DNA of 5,122 nucleotides from assembly GCA_934613165.1 (NCBI GenBank), contig CAKTSW010000134.1, positions 1 to 5,122 of the forward strand, written 5' to 3'. This document shows positions 1-4,753 of this stretch, one piece after another (position 1 is the first letter of the stretch; each line of letters opens with the position of its first letter). The translations under genes and the position numbers were made by a program. This stretch comes from an uncultured Ellagibacter sp. (lineage in GTDB: Bacteria > Actinomycetota > Coriobacteriia > Coriobacteriales > Eggerthellaceae). The notes below the pieces were generated by a model. The model had not been told where the DNA came from and did not search any database. It was given only the letters and a program-made list of their open reading frames with translations.

Positions 1-98
1 GTCGAGCAGCCTGCCATGGCCGCCATTCCTGCGAATGCGGCGGTCGCGGCGGCGCCCTTCACGAACGTGCGGCGGGAGACGTTTGCGGTCTGGGTCAT
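1..98 (-). CDS. Tat-exported lipoprotein, N-terminal fragment (runs off the window)
   Basis: Only the first 32 codons are present; the gene continues past position 1. The start is ATG at 98-96, preceded on the minus strand by GGAAGG (106-111) with a 7-nt spacer. The peptide shows a twin-arginine motif SRRTFVKG at residues 8-15, an Ala/Met-rich hydrophobic stretch (16-29) and a lipobox-like AMAGC ending at Cys31. The product should therefore be folded in the cytoplasm, exported by Tat and anchored as a lipoprotein. In Coriobacteriia such leaders commonly head molybdopterin oxidoreductases or flavin-dependent reductases, but the mature domain is outside the window, so no enzyme is assigned. It is transcribed divergently from the arsenic-related genes and shares their control region, which hints at co-regulation without proving it. 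Confidence 0.75.
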   Translation of the reverse strand, partial: MTQTANVSRRTFVKGAAATAAFAGMAAMAGCS

Positions 99-152
99 TT
101 CGTTTCCTTCCAAAGGCGGTGTAAAAAGGTTCCCCTAACTAAACTTTTTTCA

Positions 153-161
153 GATATAGCA
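153..161 (-). promoter_or_regulatory. Possible extended -10 for the divergent lipoprotein gene
   Basis: Read on the minus strand this is TGC followed by TATATC, resembling an extended -10 (TGnTATAAT, 4 of 6 in the hexamer). It lies about 55 bases upstream of the start codon at 98. No convincing -35 hexamer is visible 17 bases further upstream, so this is a weak call. Confidence 0.3.
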
Positions 162-401
162 CACTACCCACTATTTGCGATACGTGAATAAAGGAAATGG
201 TCGATTTTTTTCGAAAAGGAATACCTTTTGACCTGGGAAAATACTATCAAGTTGCTCGGGATTAACGAACGGTTTCCAACCTAGTTGAATAATAGGATTA
301 ACGCTGTCTTGCGCTCGGCGCCGATAGACGCTTCTTACGTCGTGCCTGATGGGAGGCGTGTTGCATAAAGTCAAATACTCGTAAATCAGAATAGTAGATA
401 A

Positions 402-431
402 TTGACAATAGTAGCTATTGAATCATATAGT
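402..431 (+). promoter_or_regulatory. Sigma-70-type promoter of the MIP channel gene
   Basis: A perfect -35 hexamer TTGACA (402-407) is followed after 18 bases by TATAGT (426-431), 5 of 6 to TATAAT. Transcription would start near 438 and leave a leader of about 93 nt before the GTG at 531. The -35 and spacer are overlapped by a perfect inverted repeat, the usual position for a repressor site. Confidence 0.7.
406..420. promoter_or_regulatory. Inverted-repeat operator candidate CAATAG-TAG-CTATTG
   Basis: The two 6-bp arms (406-411 and 415-420) are perfect reverse complements around a 3-bp centre. They overlap the last two bases of the -35 hexamer and the promoter spacer. A partial direct copy, AATAGTAGATA, sits at 390-400, 17 bases before AATAGTAGCTA (407-417). 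A small winged-helix repressor such as an ArsR-family protein would fit, but no such gene is in the window. Confidence 0.5.
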
Positions 432-530
432 ATGCGAATCACTAGCAGCTTGGTATGGATTAACGGGATTGCCGTGTGGGCCTTGGCTGCGGGCCGTGCG
501 CGGCGGAAGGAAAGCTCGAAAGGAAGCAAC

Positions 531-1343
531 GTGGCAGAAGCAATAAAGGAAAACAAGACGGTCAAAGCCGTCATCGGCGAGGTGCTTGGCACCTTCATGA
601 TGTGCTTTTTCGGCATCGGCGCCGTGGCGACCGCGACCTTGTACGGGGCGCACACCGGCCCGTTCCAGGTCGGCATGGTGTGGGGCATCACCATCGCCAT
701 CGCCATTTACGTGACGCGCAACCTCTCCTGCGCGCACTTCAACCCGGCGGTCACCTTCGCCATGTGCGTGTCGAAACGCCTGCCGTGGAAGGAATTCCCC
801 GTTTACGTGATTTCCCAGTTCGTGGGCGCGATTATCGCGGCTGCGCTTCTGTGGGTGTTCTTCGCCGACTCCGTCGCCGCCAACCTGGCCGCCACGGGTG
901 CGACGATGTCCGACCCGGCGGTTCCTGGTAGCGCCGCCTCCATCTGGATCGAAATCTTCCCGAACACCGGCGCGGGCGTCATCTCCCCGTTCGTCGGAGC
1001 CCTCGCCGAGGGCGTTGGCGTGTTCCTCCTTGTGCTCGTCATCTTCTCGATGACCGAGGACTGCAACGTCGGCCGCCCGAACGACAACCTGTTCCCGCTG
1101 TTCATCGGCCTGACGGTGACCATGATCATCTGCGTCGTCGGCCCCATGACCGACGCCGGCTTGAATCCGGCCCGCGACCTGGGCCCGCGCATCGTCGCCG
1201 CGATCGTCGGCTTCGGTAACGCTTGCTCGCTGAACGACATCCTCGTCTACACCGTGGCTCCGCTCATCGGCGGCGGCCTGGCGGCGCTTCTCTTCACGCA
1301 GCTCATCGAGAAGCAGCACAAGTCGGTTCCGGCGGAAAAGTAG
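531..1343 (+). CDS. MIP-family aquaglyceroporin, probable arsenite/metalloid channel
   Basis: A 270-residue membrane channel of the major intrinsic protein family, the usual length. The GTG at 531 is chosen because AAGGA (520-524) precedes it by 6 bases and the product then begins just before the first transmembrane helix; in-frame upstream starts fall inside the promoter. Six hydrophobic helices and both half-helix motifs are visible: NPA at 71-73 (SCAHFNPAV) and NPA at 212-214 (LNPARDLGPR), with filter Arg215 and the following Asp typical of glycerol facilitators. Aligned by eye to E. coli GlpF without gaps around the second NPA, the selectivity filter is Trp51, Ile200, Ala209, Arg215, unlike GlpF's W-G-F-R. 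Such channels pass glycerol and uncharged As(OH)3; AqpS in a Sinorhizobium ars operon is a precedent. Position beside arsM supports an arsenic role; a plain glycerol channel remains possible. Confidence 0.9.
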   Translation: MAEAIKENKTVKAVIGEVLGTFMMCFFGIGAVATATLYGAHTGPFQVGMVWGITIAIAIYVTRNLSCAHFNPAVTFAMCVSKRLPWKEFPVYVISQFVGAIIAAALLWVFFADSVAANLAATGATMSDPAVPGSAASIWIEIFPNTGAGVISPFVGALAEGVGVFLLVLVIFSMTEDCNVGRPNDNLFPLFIGLTVTMIICVVGPMTDAGLNPARDLGPRIVAAIVGFGNACSLNDILVYTVAPLIGGGLAALLFTQLIEKQHKSVPAEK

Positions 1344-1350
1344 CATGAAC

Positions 1351-1380
1351 GGCTCGCCCCGCCGCAGCGCGGAGCGGGCC
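1351..1380 (+). terminator. GC-rich hairpin after the channel gene, weak terminator candidate
   Basis: Arms 1351-1362 and 1369-1380 can form a 12-pair stem with one G-U wobble and one C/A mismatch around a 6-nt loop, starting 7 bases after the stop codon. No T-run follows, so it is not a standard intrinsic terminator. It may only stabilise the mRNA 3' end or allow read-through into arsM. Confidence 0.35.
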
Positions 1381-1399
1381 GCTATCGACTATAAGACCA

Positions 1400-1428
1400 T
1401 TGACAATAGTTGCATAGAAAAGTATCGT
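1400..1428 (+). promoter_or_regulatory. Promoter of arsM
   Basis: TTGACA (1400-1405), 17-bp spacer, TATCGT (1423-1428; 4 of 6 to TATAAT). Transcription would begin near 1435, about 43 nt before the arsM ATG. The segment 1399-1413 matches 401-415 of the channel promoter in 14 of 15 bases (ATTGACAATAGT then A or T, then GC), including the -35 and the left half of the dyad. The right half of the dyad is not conserved here. Confidence 0.6.
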
Positions 1429-1477
1429 TTCAAACAATGCCCAGTGCAAACCTGGGAATAACGAGAAAGGTAGCGAC

Positions 1478-2521
1478 ATGAGCGATATTCGCGAGCAGGT
1501 CAAGGAATACTACAGCAAGATGTCCGTCGACAACGGCGGCGAGATGGCCACCCATACGTGCAGCTGCGGCACCGACTGCCTGCCCCAGTACATCCAGGAC
1601 GTTTTGGCCGAGATCCCCGAGGAAATCACCTCCCGCTTCTACGGCTGCGGAAGCCCGCTGCCGCCGGCGCTCGAGGGCTGCACCGTGCTCGATTTGGGCT
1701 GCGGCACCGGCCGCGACGTGTACCTGGCGAGCAAGCTCGTCGGCCCCGAAGGCAAGGTCATCGGCGTCGACATGAACCCCGACCAGCTTGCGTTCGCCAA
1801 GAGCCATCAGGCTGAAATGGCCGCGAAGTTCTACGACAACGTCGAGTTCGTCGAAAGCTACATCGAGGACCTTTCCGCCATCCCCGACGGCTCGGTCGAC
1901 GTGGTCATCTCCAACTGCGTCATCAACCTGTCGCCCATGAAGGAACAGGTCTTCAAGGAGATTTGGCGCGTCCTTAAGATCGGCGGCGAGCTGTACTTCT
2001 CCGACATCTTCGCCGACCGCCGCGTGCCGAAGGAAATCAACGAGAACCCGGTTCTTCTGGGCGAGTGCCTCGGCGGCGCCATGTACATCGAGGACTTCCG
2101 CCGCATGATGTCGCGCGTCGGCTGGGTCGATTTCCGCTACATGAGCTCCTCGGCCGCAACCATCGACAACCCCGAAGTCGAAGCGCTCATCGGCAACATC
2201 CAGTACAGCTCGCGCACCGTCCGCGCGTTCAAGCTGCCCGACACGCAGGAAGACATCTGCGAGCAGTACGGCCAGACCGCCATCTACCGCGGCGGCATCG
2301 AAGGGTGCGAGAACTACTTCGATCTGGACGACCACCATCGCTTCTTCAAGGACCTGCGCCTCGACGTGTGCGGCAACTCCTGCAGCTACGTGCAGGACAC
2401 GCGCTTCGGCAAGTACTTCGAGATCTTCGGCGACCGCTCCATCCACTTCGGTCCCTATGAAGGCTGCGGCAACGCTCCCGCGGTCGACGGCGGCGGTTGC
2501 TGCGGCGGTGGCTGCTGCTAA
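1478..2521 (+). CDS. arsM: Arsenite S-adenosylmethionine methyltransferase ArsM
   Basis: A 347-residue cytoplasmic enzyme that transfers methyl groups from SAM to thiol-bound As(III), giving mono-, di- and possibly trimethylated arsenic. The ATG at 1478 has AGAAAGG (1464-1470) 7 bases upstream. The class I methyltransferase motif I is VLDLGCGTGRD (70-80) and the acidic end of strand 2 is GVDMN (96-100). All four arsenic-relay cysteines of the family are present by eye alignment to human AS3MT (C32, C61, C156, C206): Cys28, Cys57 (FYGCG), Cys147 (SNCVINL) and Cys197 (GECLGGA). The C-terminal domain (about 255-330, with DDHHRFF) is intact. The protein has 17 cysteines and ends GGGCCGGGCC, a vicinal-Cys tail recalling the GGCCGTKKSC end of AS3MT. 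It has its own promoter and a strong terminator, so it is probably monocistronic. Confidence 0.96.
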   Translation: MSDIREQVKEYYSKMSVDNGGEMATHTCSCGTDCLPQYIQDVLAEIPEEITSRFYGCGSPLPPALEGCTVLDLGCGTGRDVYLASKLVGPEGKVIGVDMNPDQLAFAKSHQAEMAAKFYDNVEFVESYIEDLSAIPDGSVDVVISNCVINLSPMKEQVFKEIWRVLKIGGELYFSDIFADRRVPKEINENPVLLGECLGGAMYIEDFRRMMSRVGWVDFRYMSSSAATIDNPEVEALIGNIQYSSRTVRAFKLPDTQEDICEQYGQTAIYRGGIEGCENYFDLDDHHRFFKDLRLDVCGNSCSYVQDTRFGKYFEIFGDRSIHFGPYEGCGNAPAVDGGGCCGGGCC

Positions 2522-2556
2522 CGGGCGGCTGAAACGCTTTTGCATACGCAAGCATG

Positions 2557-2580
2557 AAAAGGGCCTTCGGGCCCTTTTCT
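2557..2580 (+). terminator. Intrinsic terminator of arsM
   Basis: A perfect 9-bp stem, AAAAGGGCC (2557-2565) and GGCCCTTTT (2570-2578), is closed by a C(TTCG)G tetraloop, one of the most stable RNA loops, and runs into a T-rich tail (TTTTCT). It lies 36 bases after the arsM stop codon. The A-rich left arm could also let it work on the opposite strand. Confidence 0.9.
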
Positions 2581-2584
2581 GTCG

Positions 2585-2590
2585 TATCAT
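2585..2590 (+). promoter_or_regulatory. Possible -10 element of the DUF2703 gene
   Basis: TATCAT matches TATAAT in 5 of 6 bases and lies 43 bases before the start codon, just after the arsM terminator. No -35 hexamer is visible at 17-18 bases upstream, because that position falls within the terminator stem. A separate promoter is expected since the terminator looks strong, but this site is tentative. Confidence 0.25.
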
Positions 2591-2632
2591 GGGAACAAAT
2601 CGTCGAATCGCCGCGTCCACGAAGGGGAACGT

Positions 2633-3409
2633 ATGACCAAGAAGGAAAAGAAGCAGAAGCTCGGCAAGCTCGCAACCGCCGCGAAGCGCGCTCGCAAGGG
2701 AAAGCAGGCGGCCGAAAGCGCCCAGGGCACCGCGCCCGTCGAGCGCTCGATCGTCGGGTTCGACCAGTGGCAGCCCGCGCCCGTGCCCGCCGCGGAATCG
2801 GCGACGCTTCCGCCGTACAGCTCGGACGCGGCGTACAGCTGCACCGACGACGCCTACGCCGGTCGCAAGAAGACGGTCGTCGTCGACTTCCTGTACCTCG
2901 ACCTCACCGTGTGCGAACGTTGCCAGGGCGCCGACAAGCGCGTCGAGCGCGCGGTTGAGCTGTGCCGCCCGGTGCTCGCGGCCTGCGGGTACGACATCGT
3001 GCTCAACTCCGTCAACGTCGACAACGAATGGCTCGCCGAGCAGTACCGCTTCTACAGCTCGCCGACGGTACGCGTGAACGATGTCGACATCTGCCCGTCC
3101 ATCGAGGAAAACGACTGCGACTGCTGCCGCGACCTTTCGGACTACGACGTGAAGTGCCGTCTGTTCCCGTTCAACGGCACCTACTACGAAGTGCCGCCGA
3201 CGGACTTGCTCGTGCGCGGTATCATGGAAGTCGTGCTGCAGGGGCGCGTCGCCGAACCGGGTGCTGATGCGCCCTACGAGCTGCCGGAAAACCTCGCCGG
3301 GTTCTTCGCCGGCAAGCGCAAGAAGGACGCGGAAAAGCGCGCGGAAGCGGGTGAGGACGCAAGCTGCTGCGGCGACGATGCCGACGGCTCCTCTTCTTCG
3401 AGCTGCTGA
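2633..3409 (+). CDS. DUF2703 thioredoxin-like, cysteine-rich protein
   Basis: A 258-residue protein, longer than the core family (about 120 residues) because of both ends. The ATG at 2633 follows GAAGGGG (2621-2627). Residues 1-24 are Lys/Arg-rich, 30-78 a Pro/Ala/Ser linker, and about 81-205 the DUF2703 core: hydrophobic strand VVVDFLYLDL, Cys94-x-x-Cys97 (CERC) at the head of a helix, an SSPTVRVN segment (142-149) resembling the cis-Pro loop of thioredoxins, CDCC (162-165), Cys175 and a YYEVPP segment. The tail (225-258) is charged and ends in SCCGDDADG, serines and a final Cys. There are 13 cysteines in all and no signal peptide or membrane segment. DUF2703 has no settled function known to me. 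The fold and thiols, beside arsM, suggest a cytoplasmic thiol reductant or a trivalent-arsenical chaperone; this is inference. Confidence 0.88.
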   Translation: MTKKEKKQKLGKLATAAKRARKGKQAAESAQGTAPVERSIVGFDQWQPAPVPAAESATLPPYSSDAAYSCTDDAYAGRKKTVVVDFLYLDLTVCERCQGADKRVERAVELCRPVLAACGYDIVLNSVNVDNEWLAEQYRFYSSPTVRVNDVDICPSIEENDCDCCRDLSDYDVKCRLFPFNGTYYEVPPTDLLVRGIMEVVLQGRVAEPGADAPYELPENLAGFFAGKRKKDAEKRAEAGEDASCCGDDADGSSSSSC

Positions 3410-3420
3410 TAAAACGTGCG

Positions 3421-3439
3421 CGCGGGCGGTCTGCCCGCG
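3421..3439 (+). terminator. GC-rich hairpin after the DUF2703 gene, weak terminator candidate
   Basis: CGCGGGC (3421-3427) and GCCCGCG (3433-3439) form a perfect 7-bp stem around a 5-nt loop, 11 bases after the stop codon. No T-run follows, so termination would need a factor or be inefficient. It separates the DUF2703 gene from the control region of the PhnD-type gene. Confidence 0.4.
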
Positions 3440-3474
3440 ATAGGGAAGATGCCTTTCAGCCAACTGCGCAGGTG

Positions 3475-3500
3475 TAATAGTCTCAGAGCGTAAACTATTA
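3475..3500. promoter_or_regulatory. Inverted repeat TAATAGT-N12-ACTATTA upstream of the PhnD-type gene
   Basis: Two perfect 7-bp arms (3475-3481 and 3494-3500) are separated by 12 bases, in an AT-rich stretch that contrasts with the GC-rich genes on either side. The half-site AATAGT also occurs in the promoters of the channel gene (407-412) and arsM (1405-1410). No clear -35/-10 pair was found nearby; TAAGCT (3524-3529) or TATACC (3529-3534) could be -10 elements. Confidence 0.45.
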
Positions 3501-3541
3501 GACTGCTACAAGTAATTTCATGGTAAGCTATACCAATGTAG

Positions 3542-3579
3542 AGCGCGGCCCGTAGAGCGATTGCTTTGCGGGCCGCGCT
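3542..3579 (+). promoter_or_regulatory. Strong hairpin in the probable 5' leader of the PhnD-type gene
   Basis: AGCGCGGCCCG (3542-3552) and CGGGCCGCGCT (3569-3579) are perfect 11-bp complements around a 16-nt loop, ending 31 bases before the start codon. No T-run follows, so it is not a plain intrinsic terminator. The 8-mer GTAGAGCG occurs twice (3538-3545, 3552-3559), running into the stem and the loop. It could stabilise or attenuate the mRNA; no known riboswitch class is recognised. Confidence 0.5.
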
Positions 3580-3610
3580 TCGATGCGTAGAAAAAAGGGA
3601 AGGGAACCAC

Positions 3611-4702
3611 ATGGAAATGAACCTTAATCGCCGCCAGTTCGTCGCGGCGGGCACGGTAGCTGCAATGGGCGCGATGGCGGGCCTTGCGGGCTGCTCCTCG
3701 AGCGACTCCAAGAGCGACGCGAAATCGGACGCTAAATCCGACGAAAAGAAGGTCGAAGCCCCCGAGAAGCTCGTCTTCGCGTGGGAGCCGGGCGCGTCTG
3801 AGGGCAAGTACGAGAACATGCGCGACCTCATCGCCGAGGCCATGTCCGAGGGCGCCGGCGTGCCGTGCGAGCCGATGACCACGACCGACTACAACGTGTG
3901 CATCGAGGCCGTGAACTCGGGCAAGGCCCACTACGCCTCGCTCGGCGCGAAGGAATACGTCGAGCTGCACAAGAAGAACCCCGCGGTCGAGGTTGCCTGG
4001 GTCCTTTCCGACGGCGAAGGCAAGCTGAACCAGGTTTCCTACCATTCCCAGGTCCTCGTGCTCGAAGAGAACGCCGATAAGTACAAGAAGGGCGATTCCT
4101 ACGAGCTCACCAAGGACGCCATGCAGGGCAAGAACATGTCCTGGGTCGAGCTTTCCTCCACCTCCGGCTACGTCATCCCCTCAATCGCCCTTGCGACCGA
4201 GTTCGGCATTTCCGACTCCGAAGAGCTCGGCGAGTCGGGCAAGTTCTTCAACACGGTGCTCTTCGGCGGCAGCCATGTGAACTCCATCTACAACGTGCTC
4301 ACCGGCGACGCCGACTTCTGCGCGTGCGACGACACCGGCGCTGCCAACAACTACAACGTGGTCGAGGGCGAAAACGGCGAGCTCGGCGCGGTGTACGAAA
4401 TCAAGTCCGGCCTCGAGGCCCCGCTCGACAAGTACGCCGGCGTGAAGCTGCGCTGCGTGTCCTCGCTGCCCGTGCCGGCCGTTCCCTTCGTCGTGAACAC
4501 GGACTACGTGCCCGAAGACATGAACAAGAAGGTCATCGACTACATGTGCTCCGACGCCGTTTCCGGTAACAAGGAGCTCTTCAAGGACCCCTCCGACAAG
4601 GACACCGTGACCAAGTGGAAGCAGACCACGGGCAAGGTCACCTTCACTCCTGCCGACGACTCCTATTACGACGACTTCCGCAAGCTCATCGGCGAGGAAT
4701 AA
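3611..4702 (+). CDS. phnD: PhnD-type (phosphonate/phosphite) ABC transporter substrate-binding lipoprotein
   Basis: A 363-residue extracytoplasmic binding protein. The ATG at 3611 is preceded by the purine-rich AAGGGAAGGGA (3596-3605 region); the longer in-frame TTG at 3566 lies inside a hairpin and is rejected. The leader has a twin-arginine motif NRRQFV (6-11) and lipobox LAGC with Cys28 as lipidated residue, then a low-complexity linker with three xKSD units (33-44). The mature part (about 52-363) shows the family's WVELSSTSGY segment, with Ser183-Thr184-Ser185 matching the phosphonate-binding STS of E. coli PhnD, and FGGSHVNSIYNVLTGDAD, with His222 matching PhnD His157. Six further cysteines (86, 97, 237, 239, 282, 313) are notable for a surface lipoprotein. 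It is followed after 51 bases by phnC. The ligand is phosphonate or phosphite by family, possibly an arsenical by context. Confidence 0.92.
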   Translation: MEMNLNRRQFVAAGTVAAMGAMAGLAGCSSSDSKSDAKSDAKSDEKKVEAPEKLVFAWEPGASEGKYENMRDLIAEAMSEGAGVPCEPMTTTDYNVCIEAVNSGKAHYASLGAKEYVELHKKNPAVEVAWVLSDGEGKLNQVSYHSQVLVLEENADKYKKGDSYELTKDAMQGKNMSWVELSSTSGYVIPSIALATEFGISDSEELGESGKFFNTVLFGGSHVNSIYNVLTGDADFCACDDTGAANNYNVVEGENGELGAVYEIKSGLEAPLDKYAGVKLRCVSSLPVPAVPFVVNTDYVPEDMNKKVIDYMCSDAVSGNKELFKDPSDKDTVTKWKQTTGKVTFTPADDSYYDDFRKLIGEE

Positions 4703-4753
4703 TCGAAAGGGCTGCATAATGGATGCGGCATGAAAGAAGGGAAGGGGGCGCCG

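Larger units (their letters stand above)
259..465 (+). repeat. Three direct copies of the 9-mer GGATTAACG
   Basis: Exact copies lie at 259-267, 295-303 and 457-465, with start-to-start distances of 36 and 162 bases. Two are upstream of the TTGACA at 402 and one is just downstream of the expected transcription start. I noticed no further copies elsewhere in the window. The same orientation and the location in the divergent gap suggest binding sites for a regulator that recognises direct repeats. The role is inference. Confidence 0.5.
99..530. other. Divergent intergenic control region
   Basis: This 432-bp gap between the divergent start codons is clearly more AT-rich than the flanking genes. 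It holds the channel-gene promoter and dyad, the possible minus-strand -10, three copies of GGATTAACG, a small palindrome TTTTCGAAAA (208-217) and an overlapping short hairpin AAAAGG/CCTTTT (214-229). A 67-codon minus-strand reading frame (171-374) shows no recognisable domain and has atypical composition, so no gene is called. Translation in the other frames gave no recognisable remnant. From about 438 to 530 the sequence is probably the 5' leader of the channel mRNA. Confidence 0.6.

Noticed and set aside
214..229. AAAAGG-AATA-CCTTTT hairpin in the divergent region
   Set aside because: Only 6 bp, AT-rich, no adjacent gene end; listed only as part of the intergenic description.
171..374. 67-codon minus-strand frame in the divergent gap
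   Set aside because: AT-rich, no recognisable motif, no clear ribosome binding site, and it overlaps the repeats.
402..530. Longer channel ORF starting at TTG 402 (or ATG 432), adding up to 43 residues
   Set aside because: These starts sit inside or just past the promoter -35/-10, have no ribosome binding site, and the extension does not look like MIP sequence; GTG 531 has AAGGA at a good distance.
1430..3463. Long minus-strand open frame of 677 codons antisense to arsM and the DUF2703 gene
   Set aside because: It is the mirror of GC-rich codon bias in two well-supported plus-strand genes, spans a strong terminator, and its Val/Ala/Asp/Arg-rich product has no recognisable domain.
3566..3610. 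TTG start adding 15 residues to the PhnD-type lipoprotein
   Set aside because: It lies within the hairpin, lacks a binding site, and would move the twin-arginine signal away from the N-terminus.
4719..4733. Tiny reading frame (ATG, four codons, TGA) with AAAGG upstream, between phnD and phnC
   Set aside because: Too short to support as a gene; its binding site could matter for coupling to phnC, but nothing shows translation.
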